From NCBI RefSeq assembly GCF_958298935.1, contig NC_084936.1:1929501-1993500 (forward strand): 64,000 bases of DNA, given 5' to 3'. Positions 22,263 to 33,411 of this stretch are shown one piece after another. Every line of letters begins with the position of its first letter. Position 1 is the first letter of the stretch. This DNA comes from Phragmites australis. Taxonomy: Eukaryota; Streptophyta; Magnoliopsida; Poales; Poaceae. Position numbers and translations under genes: made by a program. The notes below the pieces were generated by a model. The model searched no databases, was not told the DNA's origin, and worked only from the letters and a program-made list of their open reading frames with translations.

Positions 22263-25200
22263 TTACTTTGCCATGCTAATATGTTTCTTAATCATGTTCA
22301 AGGTCTCCATAACCTGCAACAAAGAGATAGTACAATTAATAAAGAACATAAAGATAATAGCCTGTAAGGATACAAGAAAACAATGCAAATTAGGTGGAAT
22401 ATGATGCGCGTACCATGGACCACTGGTTAGAAAAAACATGCACATACCTTAAACGTCAGGAAGCAAAATCATTATTGGAGAAACAACTTAATATCCTTTT
22501 AATTGAAATATTTAGAAAATAAGATTAACATAGAATAATTTCTACATTTTGGCAGGATAATGAGGAAAAGTTTAATCCAATGACAACATCAAAAAATTTG
22601 CATCTAACGAGTCAAACTGGAGGATATCATTGTCATCAGTTTGTTCAATACAAATAACCAAAAGGTGGTTCCACCGGCCATCACAAAGCAGTTTATGGCC
22701 AATATTTTGGATAAAACACACATAGGAGAAACAAAAGCAGAAAATAAAGGAATCATGCCAAAAGTATGTTACAACATAGAAATTAAACTTACACCAGTGT
22801 AGTGTTGCAGGACTGGAGAATAATGGTCAAGGGCAATATAGATTTTTGCAAGAAGATCTGTTAAGGCCTCAACCTCATCACCAAGTAAATCCACCTGCAG
22901 ACCAAATAAAATTAATGGGCCTGTTTGGATGTTACAGTATCTAGAAACCACAGTTTCTGAAAACTACAGTTTTTTAAATGCATGTGATGAAATACCACAG
23001 TTTGTGAATACAACAGTATTTTACAGTTTTAGGAAAACCATGAAGTGTTTGGCATCTGCAGTATTAAGTAAAGTATTCTGTTTCAAGGAAATAGCTATTA
23101 GGCTAACTTGTCATTATAATGAAAAACTAAACAAGCTATGCAGATACATACATGGAACAATTCTACAACGTTATGTCTGTTTTATTAGCTTTTGAATGTA
23201 ACAAGTACATAACCGATGTATATCCATTTACGTGTAAACAAGCAAATTTTGTATGGGCCAGTTCATGTTCAACTTTATTAACTCATAGGTTAACACCGTG
23301 AAATATGAATCTATTGGTACACGTTTATGCACTGGGTAACGTATGAGGAGTTTCTTAGCCGAAGTATAACGCGAAGCTGCATGCAAGCGTGCGAGCCAAA
23401 GCTCAGTTTCAAGAAAAAGAGGTCAGGAGAGGATTTTTAAATACTCCAAAAATACCATGGTATTGGGCATACCTCGGTTTTTAAAACCATAGTTTTTATT
23501 GTATCCAAACACCTCGATGTTTTTAATACCACAGCATTTTTAAGAAACCATGGTATTGCCTAAAAACTTCAAAAATACTTTGTAGCCAAACAGGCCCTTA
23601 ATTGTGTTTTTGTGCTCCAATTCTTAATCCTTACCCTATAATGTAGCTAAACTGAGAAACTGAACCTCATTGCATCACTATTTCCCTCCTTTTAGGGAGC
23701 TATCTAGGTTCTAAACTTGTTATAGTATGCAGGTTAAGATTTGAAAAGTGAAGCTAAATCATTGCTACTAGTTAGGATTCACAAATACATTACCTCGAGT
23801 TCAGCTTTCTGAAGATTGGAGCCTCTTGTCTCAGATATCTCTTTGTATCGCAATGCTTTCTTTTTTAACAGATTGCCTTCTCTCGCAAGGTGTTTACATT
23901 GTTCTTTTAGTAAACAAAACCTGTGAAAGAAAAGCATACTACCATCTTTATTCACAGAACAGTACATAAATAGGTATGTGTATCAAGAACTATAGAGCTA
24001 ATATAAGACCAAATAGCATGGTAAGAGTGATAAATGCAAACTAATAATCATAAAATCAGCTCATATAAAACAAATAATTCAGTATGAGTGCAAATGCAAG
24101 CACCTTGATTCGCTGTGCTGAACTTTATTTGCAACAATAGTTTGTTGATCTGCAATGAATTTTTCAAAATCTCTCGTAGATTCAACAATGTGTTTCATGC
24201 ATTCTTTGAACTCATTGTCTTTGGAAACAGCAGAAGTTAGTGTCTTCTCCTTTTCTTCGAGGACAGCATGTAGAGCTTGATTTTGTTTCTCCAACACCTT
24301 TAAAGAGTCTGAAATGGTTCTAAATCTATCATTCAACTCACTCAAAGTGACATCGTTGCGTTGAACATGTTGCTGAGCTCGCTCCAACCTGCCCACAATG
24401 ATATCAAACTCCATGCTCTTTCCAGATATGTAGGAATCTTGCTTTCCCACTTTGTCCCTTAGGAAATCAAGCTCACGGTACAGTGAATCAACACGAATCT
24501 CCATCGCCTCCAATCCAATCTGTGACACGAATTCTTCCTTTTCCCTCACTACTTCAGTGAAGGAATCCACAACTAGATTCAGTTTGTCAATTTTCTGCTT
24601 CAGCAGAAACTCAGCTTCAGCACAACCTTTTTCCTCATTGTTCTTTAGCAACAAAGAATTAATGTTTGACATTGCTTCCGCAATAGCCTCATTCTGAATG
24701 ATTGGGCAAACTTCCTGCTTCATATTAAGCTCCATCTCATAACCATGCAATCCTATTTTTATTTCACTAACATACTCTTTTACAACAATCTTTTCTATCG
24801 CTTCTCTAATGATGGTTGCAATGCTAGCATCTTCAATATCAGATTCAAGCCTTATAACATGATTTTCATGATCTGCCCCTATGGATGCAAAATGCAAAGC
24901 CTTACTTGGAATAGAGCAAGGTTCTTCTTCAATATTAGTTTCACCACCTAGTAGTTGCTGGATATCAGAATCTACCACATTGCTCTTGTCTTGTTGACCA
25001 GGAAATGCATCCGACTTGATGCGAACGAAGGCTCTTTTATTCTCCAAGAGGAGCGCATCCAACTTTGAGATGGCATCCTCGATTTTCCTCCTCATTTGCT
25101 CAAGTTCTTTGTTGTTCCGTAAATGGCAAGGGTTAGCTCCTTCTTTATTTAGGTTCTCACGCTTTAGTCTGAATATCTTTTCCGTCATCTCGTGCACAAC

Positions 25201-25797
25201 TGAATCATGCTGCCTTTTCATCTCATTCATCTCTTTATTAAAATGGGCTATCACTTGATCCTTATCCAAATGCCTCAGAAGTGCCGGGTCACTGAAAACC
25301 TTTTCTTGTGAGGCTTTAGAACCATTTTCCTTTGCTATACCATCTCTGAAGGATTGTTCCTTGCCCCTCTGCATACTCACATCTTCTGAACCTTCCGAGT
25401 TATGCTGTGATCCCGAAAGCCCCCATTCAGAGTTCAAGAGTGACTTTGAAATGGAATCAAGCTGTTGACGGAGACTATAAAACTCATCATATCTTTTATC
25501 CCGCCCTTCAGGCAAACTTAAGCTGCTATTTTCGAGTTGCTGCAGCTTTTGATTTAGCAATGCTATCTCAGTATCCTTGGAAGCAATCATCCGAGCCACA
25601 TCATGTTCTGCATCACTTACAATTCCCTTGATGACAGCACCAGTCACAACTCTTGAAACATGAAGCGTAGCATTTACTTCATCCCAAAAAGAATCCATAT
25701 CATCAAGGAACAACACATCCTCGTTGGCACAAGGTTCAATCTGAACTGCAGCACTTCCATTGGCATCATCAGGAAACACATCCGAGGTCTCTGCCAT
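22263..25797 (-). CDS. WAP: WPP domain-associated coiled-coil protein
   Basis: Coding exons are 25797-24104, 23920-23794, 22894-22793 and 22313-22263 (stop). All phases close and the product has 657 residues. The family (tomato WAP and relatives) consists of long coiled-coil proteins that bind WPP-domain proteins at the nuclear envelope or Golgi. The N-terminal part reads [20 protein letters not shown] then [20 protein letters not shown], which opens the first coiled coil. The rest is almost entirely charged heptad-type helix. The C-terminal block [17 protein letters not shown] then [19 protein letters not shown] is the family signature. The ATG follows a splice acceptor (TTTTTGCAG at 25830) after 32 leader bases, so a 5' UTR intron separates it from the GC-rich upstream region. 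Intron 3 (23793-22895) holds a MITE. No frame damage is visible. Confidence 0.9.
22917..23597. mobile_element. MITE in WAP intron 3
   Basis: The ends GGGCCTGTTTGG and CCAAACAGGCCC are perfect inverted repeats, and both sides carry TTAAT, which includes the TTA/TAA duplication typical of PIF/Harbinger (Tourist) elements. The 681-bp interior has no transposase. Inner copies of ACCACAG/ACCATGG-TATT words form further inverted-repeat structure. It sits between coding exons without touching splice sites. Confidence 0.75.
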
Positions 25798-25828
25798 GCC
25801 TATTTGACTATGAGTGTGGAGTGACACC

Positions 25829-26915
25829 ACTGCAAAAATGGAAAGACACAAAAGGAATATTAAAATCCTCTGAACTATTGCTATTTTCTCAGCAAATTCA
25901 CCTGAACATTTATTGCTCGGCTGCATACTCACATGTATTAAATAAACCACATCTAACATAGGCAAGAAATTAATCACATCAATCCAGGCTTTTCACAGCA
26001 TCATGGTTCATTAGCAAAACCACACCTTTAAAAGCAGACCGAAAGCTTACAAATTTCTGGAACCAACTTCTTCAAAATCCTCGGTTATTAATGACTTGGG
26101 TAACAGAAGTGACAGGAACATATGAGTAATGCTAACCATGAAAGGGACATGGACTGGAGTCCAGAGACAAAGAGGAGCAAGAGTCAGTTCATCAGCCTAG
26201 CCAGCTGAATTAGGTGAACAACAATAAACAACAAAACAAATAAATAGGACTAAATCAGAGAGCAACCCACTACCCACCTCGGCGAGCTCTGGCAGCCGCC
26301 AGAGGTGGCCGGCGGCGGAGCAACAACCCCCCCCCCCCCTCCGGTGGCAGATCTACGACCCCGAGCGAAGCAACGGCGAGTGAGAAAACCATCAGAAACG
26401 CAGCCTCCCTCGATCAGCATCAGGGGGCTGACATACCGTTGCGATGCGAAGGCCGCGTGCAGAAGGTAGAAGCCAAGACCGAGAGCTCCGGCCGTCGAAT
26501 GGGCGGCGCGTGCGGCAGGAAGAAGGCAGAAGCCGTGAGCCCGTGACCGGCAGAAGGAGATAGTACGGCGCGAGTGTAGGAGTAGTGGAGGCAGTGGCAC
26601 CGGGGGTGCGCGTGCAGGGGGAAAGAATCCTACGGCGCCGCAGACAGCCATCGCGTGCGGGAAAGGAAAAAGCAGCGGCTGCGGAACAGAAGAATGATGA
26701 AGCTCGATGGTGGGAATCGGGAGGCATACCTCATGGTGGGGAACGACGCGACGTCGAGCCCGCGCTGCTGGTGGTTCCGCTGCTCCTGCCACGACGGCGC
26801 GGGGAGCCACGGGAAGGACGTGGAGAGTATCGCGTCGGGAGGGAAGGAGAAGAGTCGGGAGGAGACACCGCGCCTGACAGTCCCCCGTCGCTGTTAATAG
26901 GTAATTATTAAACAA
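25829..26915 (-). promoter_or_regulatory. 5' UTR intron, leader exon region and promoter of WAP
   Basis: An acceptor at 25831-25830 shows that the leader is spliced. The upstream GC-rich segment 26270-26900 with open frames on both strands and a poly-C tract (about 26328-26340) is the probable first non-coding exon and promoter. No clear TATA box was found. The frames in it (for example 26250-26915, minus) look like GC-driven chance ORFs. Confidence 0.5.
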
Positions 26916-27038
26916 AATAGAATAAATTACATATTATAAGTAGTAGTAGATATTAAAGTATGTGTCTAATATATTCTGAATGGAAGTATTATAGATTAAA
27001 TTTTAGTATTAACATGAAAGTGTTAAACATAAATATTA

Positions 27039-27183
27039 GGGATAATTGTGAATTTGTCACTATTTTGAACTGTTATTGCAAATTTACTATTAAAAAATTA
27101 TAAAAATATCACCAGATCTGTCATTCGAGTGGCATTCTTGCAAAAAATAAAAAATCAGTGACAAATTTGCAAAAACCCCTAAA
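27039..27183. mobile_element. Short MITE copy upstream of WAP
   Basis: The block GGGATAATTGTGAATTTG ... GTTATTGCAAATTTACTA ... GTCATTCGAGTGGCAT ... CAAATTTGCAAAAACCCC is related to 15961-16103. Left and right ends are imperfect inverted repeats. Confidence 0.6.
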
Positions 27184-27399
27184 TATTACTATAGTCATTT
27201 GATCGGAAGGAAGTTTGTTTAGAATTTGGCATAATACGATCCGCATTCATGCTGTTGCGATATTGTATTACATCAAAAATGAATTGCATATGCAGCAATT
27301 CGAGTTATCGGCATGCTAAAGTGCCCATAGAGATATTAATAGGAAAAGGTAGGAAAGGAAAAGAGTAAATAAAGATATATACATGCATTTGCTTTTCGT

Positions 27400-27720
27400 C
27401 TGTTTAGTTTTGACACAAGTTCTATCTTCATTTTCTACCCATATTTTTAAACCTTTTTAAGATGTAACCCTTGAAAATGCAACATATAATTGCCTATGAG
27501 TAAAAATTGACTTACATAAATATAGTCCCACATTATTTAATGTTTGACCTTCACTCTTATTTATAGTCATTGCATAGCACAGTTTAATTGGAAACTATTG
27601 TCAAATTAGTAAAAATGATCATTTGATCATCGAGTAGTTAAGTTAATACGTGAGATATAAACTTTATCACTTATATTAGACCTGGTAATTATTATTGCAT
27701 TATTAATATAAGTGTTAGGT
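27400..27720 (-). pseudogene. Helitron/PIF1-type helicase C-terminal relic
   Basis: The minus strand (27600 downward) reads [20 protein letters not shown] then [21 protein letters not shown], stop, KGLKIWVENED. This is the conserved C-terminal helicase block of Helitron RepHel and PIF1-like proteins (FAMTINKSQGQT..NVG.YLP.PVF.HGQLYVA.SR). Upstream at about 27710-27640 another frame piece reads IIITRSNISDKVYISRI, matching the preceding strand-and-loop segment. Stops and frame changes separate the pieces, so it is dead. Because Helitrons commonly leave such intergenic pieces, this origin is more likely than a cellular PIF1 gene. No CTRR end or hairpin was identified. Confidence 0.75.
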
Positions 27721-27729
27721 AGTATGCAG

Positions 27730-28680
27730 GTGTATAAAGAAAGGCTATAAGGGGTTTTATGTATGTGAACTTTGACTACTAGTTTGTATGGCAATATATT
27801 TGTAAAACTAAAACCTAACTAAAATGTAATATTAGTTTTTTAATATAATCTATTCTTATTATTACTGTATACCTGATGTAAATGTTCATAAAGATATAAC
27901 TTGACTTTGCATCTGGAAAACACTTATTTTTACTTTGGGGAGTAACAGGTTTAGTAACCTATGACTTTAGAAAGTAATTGATGCTATATGTGTTTTATAT
28001 TGTTTATCAAACTATCTTTAAAACAAAAGAAACTACTAACCAGATAAAAATTGCATTACGTGCTATGTTTATATGTTGCTTGAGCCAAATTTGAGGGATG
28101 GTTTGTCTTCACATTGCTAAAGAACACTTATCACCATCCAGCATATGACTCTATGAAGAGATTGGTACGCGTAATAGAATATTAGGTTATTAGTTAACTT
28201 TGAGTGCTGATCAAATTTCACAAGTTGGCTATGTGGGTATAATTTACTCTATTCTGCAGTCATAAACTTTTGATCAACTATGCACTTCGTTCGGGATTGT
28301 GAACCTATGTTTAGTTGGATGATGGGTTAAACTGGTAAAGCAGAGAGAGAGGCAAAGATCCTTGTAACATCAATAGCATTGCCAGCCACAGCCAATTATT
28401 CTTCGTTAGCCAAGGGGTACGCAAGGGTGGCGGATGCATTGCGTGTCGGACCTCTCCTTTGGGGTCACCTTGTACAGCTTATATCAATCCCTGGATTAGT
28501 AGCTGGTACACATAAATTCTAATAGAAGTAGATATCACAGACATACATCGATTAAGTACGATAATAGAGTATAACACAGAGTTCATTACAATAAAGACTC
28601 GTAGGCATAAATTAACAAACCCTCACAGCACAACAGAAAACACGCAAAAGCGACCCATACCCTACAGGCAGTTTGAGTGC
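27730..28680. other. AT-rich probable mobile-element remains
   Basis: A minus-strand piece near 27930-27890 reads FPDAKSSYIFMN and could be more of the Helitron-type helicase, but this is weak. Nothing else is recognised. Confidence 0.3.
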
Positions 28681-29650
28681 AGACGAAACCAGCTTCTCTA
28701 ATCTTCATCTTCTATTTCGACGAAGTCAGCCTCTGGATCATCTGGATCCACAATTAGCAAGTGTGAGTACATAAGATACTCATTAAGTCCTACCTCAAAG
28801 GGGAATATTAGATGTTTATGGGTAGATCAAAGGTAAAGCTGTAGAGTCTTTTAGGTTTTACGGAAAGCTGGTTTTGTTGATGCAAAATTCATTATGCAAA
28901 GACTATCGTTAATAAAAACATTTCCGAAGAGAACACGTAAGTTGAGCTTATGGGGGTTGACGGCCCTAGGGGAGACTTCCATCCTGTCAGTTCCCACAAG
29001 TAATTTGTCAGCGGACACATAGTCCAGGAGGCTTAGGGCACAAAGCCAAAACCCTTCTTTTCGAAAACACGGGCACGTTGCCCACTCACACACCAAGGAT
29101 GTACTCACGCCAAAAAGCTAATCATTGTGATCAAACCATAGCATGTCCTTGACCGAGGACACGGCTATCCGGATAGGTTTAACACTCTTCAGAGGTTGTA
29201 TAATTTACCCACAAGATATGCACATGCTCCCACCTTAGCAACTGATGGAGCTGTCATAACGAGACGCAACGACCTCACAACAAAGTCACAATATCCACCC
29301 ATGGGGCACTAAGATACCAAGGGCCTTAGAAGATCCACAGGAAGGACCACTTCGTACCACTTCGTAATCCCAAGGCTTTGGCATAGCCTTAACAATATCA
29401 CCAGCTGAACCTTGGGCTACGTACCACCCAAGTCTTCTCCTGGTCCCCATTGCCACTACTGGCCTCCGGGTGGGTACCGAACTAAGTCGGAGGGGTTAGG
29501 TCAAGTCCTGCCCATTCAGGCCATGTGGTTGTACGAGTGGATACTAGGTGAGATGTCACAGCAAACCGGTCCTTATACGACCGAGGCAAGAGTCTTCCAG
29601 TAAAAACACCACAAAGGCGAACCTTGCTCCAAGGTAGTTTCCACCCTTGT
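28681..29650. other. Probable non-coding retroelement DNA
   Basis: No known protein domain. The minus strand at 28750-28697 reads DPDDPEADFVEIEDED then stop, an acidic tail similar in style to one at 30960-31040. The CACCTTAG, GGCTTTGGCATAGCC and TACGTACCACCCAAG blocks at 29240-29440 have the look of retrotransposon leader DNA. This is pattern-based only. Confidence 0.3.
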
Positions 29651-29659
29651 GAGGTACTG

Positions 29660-29982
29660 ATGAGGACATCACTCCTTCGGTTACACGCACCACAAATATT
29701 CCTCCTCGCGCTGCTGTAATTCAAGGTCCTTTGACAAGAGCTCGTGCACGAGAACTTAATTATCAGGTGAACTCGTTCCTCGCTTTCCATACAAATGTTT
29801 CTAAGGATTGGATGCTACTAACTTATTGCGATGATTTTATTATCCTTAGGAACCTGAGAGAAGATCCATATAAGCACAAGTGTAACCGGAGGGCTACCGC
29901 GCATAAATCCAGTTCTGTCCCCAAGATCAATTCGGAATCGGAATTACAGACAGCACCAAATTCAAACGACCATAACTCTTGA
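29660..29982 (+). pseudogene. Ty3-gypsy polyprotein C-terminal relic
   Basis: The plus strand reads GPLTRARARELNYQVNSFL followed by a short acidic and Leu-rich tail (ILRNLRED) and a stop at 29982. Many grass Ty3-gypsy polyproteins end with a GP.TRARA..L...V...L segment shortly before the 3' LTR. Upstream integrase or RT is absent, so only the 3' end of the element remains. Confidence 0.6.
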
Positions 29983-29984
29983 TT

Positions 29985-30556
29985 CCGAAAGGTGGTCGAG
30001 GCCCATGAGTACTGGTTGGAAAGCTCGCGGAGTCTACTTTCATACGGATTCGACCTCATCTCCAAATACCTTCTGTGTTGTCCGGAATCGGCAAAACAAG
30101 TCGCGTTGCTCTTCCAGTCCGAATCAGTTTGGACCTTGGGCCTTGTAATTGAGTTGTATTCGAGCTCCATCAGTTGTGGCCGAATCCTTTCTCCTCCTAG
30201 CTTATAAATAGATAGCTGCCCCCTCTTCTAGGGTTTGGGTTTTGCTTAGATTACAACTAGACAATTAGTCAGTTTTTCGCCGTTCATCGGTTTGTGGAAC
30301 CCCAACTCGTGTGCTTCATCTTTATTAGCAATTCAGATTGCATCTACCTTGTTCTTGTGAGTTGCTTCGATTGCTTGCAGGAACAATAACCCTCGTGGTA
30401 AGGTCGATCGCGTGCGAGCGTGGTTGATAACGACAGTCGTGCGGGTGTAACGAATTGCGAGGTGACAATCTGCGGGTTGAAAGCCTCCAAGCGTCAACGT
30501 CCTCACAACGAAATCAATCGAACCTATCGGAAGATCGGGCCGCTGTTCTCATCAGG
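29985..30556 (+). mobile_element. Probable Ty3-gypsy 3' LTR
   Basis: Directly follows the gypsy polyprotein tail. It contains a TATA-like CTTATAAATAG at about 30201-30211 followed by CTTCTAGGGTTTGGGTTTT and G/C-rich unique sequence, as expected for an LTR with its own promoter. The exact TG and CA ends and the target duplication could not be fixed, so the limits are approximate. Confidence 0.5.
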
Positions 30557-31260
30557 TACCTTACTCACTCTCGTCAACACTACTCTAGAGTTTTTCCAAG
30601 AACACAAGTTTTACACGCACACGCACCAAGCACACATCACTTCACATTTTTTAAAAGCATGATTAACGTATATAGATAATCTAGTTCCTTCTTTTGAGTA
30701 AAGCAATCATAAGCATACTAGTAAACAAGCATTCATCCAAACAATCATTATAGTTGATATTGAGAACCTTATAGGGTTTCAACGGAATAAAGGTAACAAT
30801 GACAGGGCATAGCATAAACAAGCTAGGTCATAACTATTCTAGCATTTCTTTAAAATCACAACTATTAACTTAATCATGCATACTTCTATTGTTTGAAACA
30901 ATGGTTCTACGAGTTGTATTTAAAATCATAGGATCAATATGATCAACAGTTGTAGGACTTGCCTTTGTTGAAGTCCTCGTCTGCTCCTTCTTCAAACTCT
31001 GGATCCTCGGGGTCGTCCTCGAATGCTCCTTCCTCTAATAATCGCAACAACGACAAAGGCGCACACGATCAATCAAATGATTAAAACAATGACTAAACAA
31101 TTTGCAAAAATTAAGAAATTGATATGATTGGGTAGATCTCGAATTTAGATGAATATCGGTGGAAGATTTGTTGAAAACGGAGTTAGGACGGAGGAGAAAC
31201 GGGCTTCGGAAGTTTTGCGGGGAGAGAAATTTAGAAAAAGAAAAAGGGGAGAATATTCCT
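30557..31260. other. Spacer, probable retroelement remains
   Basis: AT-rich to 30950. On the minus strand 31035-30955 reads EGAFEDDPEDPEFEEGADED, an acidic stretch without a known domain. No gene recognised. Confidence 0.3.
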
Positions 31261-31263
31261 GGA

Positions 31264-31415
31264 ATATTCTATTGAGTCGGCTCGGCTCGGCTCAGCGGCT
31301 CAGGGCTCAGCTCGGCTCTCGGCTCGACTCAGTTTCACGGCTCAGGGGGTGGCTCGGCTCGGTTTCTGAAGACGGCTCGGCTCGGTTTTTGCGGCTCAGC
31401 CCGAGCTTGGGCCCA
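31264..31415. repeat. GGCTCGGCTC simple-sequence region
   Basis: GGCTCGGCTC, GGCTCAG and close variants are repeated many times. The array is irregular in spacing, which suggests slippage followed by decay. Confidence 0.85.
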
Positions 31416-32030
31416 CCTGTTAGTCGCAGGGGAGAGAGATAAAAGGGAGAGAAGAGAGAGGAGAGGAGGGCCGGCTCGGCGGAGAGAACGAGAGGGCGAG
31501 AGAGAGGGGGAGGGGCGACAGGCGGCGGCGGCGCGCCGGCGGAGGCCGGCGGTGGGCCTCGTCGGCCGGATCTAGCTGGCGGGCGACAGGGAGGCGACGG
31601 CCGGCAACGGGGAGGGCGGCGGCCCAGCGACAGGAGGGCGGCGACCGGCGATGAGGGCAGCGGCTGGCTAGGGGGGGCGACGGCCGGCGAGGGGAGGGAA
31701 AGGAGAGAGGGAGAGAGAAGAGGGCCGGGGGGGGGCTCACCGACGGCGGTGGCGTTCGGAGGGAGGCGGCGGAGTCACGGGGAGAGAGAGTGGATGTGAG
31801 GAAGGGGATGGGGAGAGGAGTCCGCACTGTTCACCGTTTATATAGAGGCGGAGACGGGGCTGCGCGGCGCGGGGCGCGAGGCGGCACGGAGCGCGAGGAC
31901 TGCCGGTGCGACGATGCGATGGTAGGTGTGGCGATGGCAGGCGGCAGGGTCACGGGGAGAGGACGGGAGAGACGAAAGAGAGAGGAAGAAGAGAGAGGAA
32001 GAGGGAGAAAGGGGGAAAATTAGGGATTTG
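31416..32030. other. GA/GC-rich low-complexity region
   Basis: Purine-rich GAGAG and GGCGGCG repeats fill 31430-31800 and 31940-32020. A TATA-like GTTTATATAGAGG sits at 31832-31844 between them. Frames on both strands (for example 31420-31827, minus, Pro/Ser/Arg-rich) are driven by composition. It could be a retroelement leader or an isolated promoter. Confidence 0.35.
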
Positions 32031-32239
32031 ACATTGCGCTTGCTAGAAGAAGAGCTCGTTGACAGTCAACTGAGGTGGGCCTATGGTGTGAGGGGAGAAG
32101 TGCTCACTCCTAACACTAATCATTGTTACACGAACTTAAAACCCTTCTTCAGATATCAACCATTCAGACTTTCTGGAAAATGGAACATGGAAATTCCAAT
32201 GGAAATAGGTCTAATTTTTTATTACTGTAAACTAAACAG

Positions 32240-32850
32240 TGACTAATTAGATCGTCGCTAGGTGCGCAACATCAAGGAGGGCCTTTTAACAGCGGCCCTA
32301 GTTCAGTACCTCCAAATCTGGGATACTCTCCAACACATTGAGCTCACGCCAGGAAAACTTGACCTACATGTCTGGCAACACTCGATTGCTGGTTAGTTCT
32401 CCACAAAATTGGCCTACCTTTCTTTCTTTATCGGCAGTACTTGTTTCGAGCATTGGAAGAGACTATGAAAAACTTGGACGTCGAGACGATGCAAGTTCTT
32501 CTTATGGTGAGCAGTGCTTAACCAATATTGGATGGCCGATCGTCTAGCTCGAAGAGGAATGCTGCATCTGGCAAGATGTCCACATTGTGATCAAGAGGGC
32601 AAAACCATTCAACATCTTGCACTATCCGATACAGATGACATTTTTTGGACCGGTGGCCGAGCGCATCGAAAAGCAGCACAGAAAGACAATGAGGGCTCAA
32701 CTTTCTCATCATCCTAGACACATGGTGGCTGTAAAAGCGTCCTAACAATTATGTGGATTATGACGGGGGCAAAGAGGCGAGGTGCCTTATGGCACCAGAG
32801 GATCCTGCCGAGGCAAAGCGCAGTGTGGCCCTGGCAGTGCCGTGTCACGT
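32240..32850 (+). mobile_element. LINE ORF2 C-terminal (zf-RVT) relic
   Basis: The plus strand at about 32520-32630 reads WMADRLARRGMLHLARCPHC then DQEGKTIQHL, the zinc-binding RT-associated domain of grass LINEs (W.ADRLA.RGL.H...CPLCDQ..ET.QHLL). After a frameshift, the region from 32695 gives GLNFLIILDTWWL then a stop, matching the GLNSLIILGAW.LW.HRN tail. Frameshifts and stops show it is inactive. 32240-32510 is less clear but probably belongs to the same element. Confidence 0.75.
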
Positions 32851-32927
32851 CATCGCCGATGCCGTCTCCCGTTTGACGCGACTTGCCAGACGAGAGAGCT
32901 GCTGCGACCGAGGCATCGGATAGGAGA

Positions 32928-32983
32928 ACCAAATTCCTATTGCATATATCTATTAAGAAAACCAAATTCCTATTGCATATATC
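32928..32983. repeat. Direct repeat of 23 bases
   Basis: The unit starting ACCAAATTCCTATTGC is identical at 32928-32950 and 32961-32983, a 33-base offset. It lies at the end of the LINE relic. Confidence 0.9.
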
Positions 32984-32989
32984 CAAATT

Positions 32990-33411
32990 CGTTAGTGCCT
33001 GAAGTGACCAGATTTCAAACAACTGCACACGCGGAATGGCAACCAGTTGATAACCACAAGTCAGAGGGAAAATTTCCAAACAAACCATACAGCTTCATAA
33101 CTGGATATAATCTATCTGATACGTCATGTGTTATGGAAGAGATTAAAAAAAGATGATTCACCAACCACCAGGCAGCGAGGCAACACCACCAGATTAAGGC
33201 ATCGAGCCACAGCAAAATCACTGATTCGCATAGAAATCCCACCATAACAGATGTGCTTAACATAACGATACCATTGTCAGATTACACACAGGACCAACAT
33301 AGTTCTCTAGGGGAAACAAACTTAATACGCTAAATAAAGTAAAAGGTGCTTTGGTGATGCTGAACAAAAGAACAAAAGCCAAAACTTGCAGCTTGACGAT
33401 ACGAGGGCCGC
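32990..33411 (-). other. 3' flank of the P0 gene
   Basis: No gene recognised. The part adjacent to 33412 is the likely 3' UTR of the minus-strand P0 gene. Confidence 0.5.

Noticed and set aside
25798..25977. Upstream extension of the WAP frame (MINFLPMLDV...)
   Set aside because: It lies in the 5' UTR intron; a splice acceptor at 25830 and the family start at MAETSD show the extension is not translated.
26250..26915. 221-codon minus-strand frame upstream of WAP
   Set aside because: Composition-driven in a GC-rich leader region; rich in Arg, Pro and Ala without a domain, and it contains a poly-C tract.
31420..31827. 135-codon Pro/Ser/Arg-rich minus-strand frame
   Set aside because: It follows from GA-rich low-complexity sequence on the other strand and has no domain.
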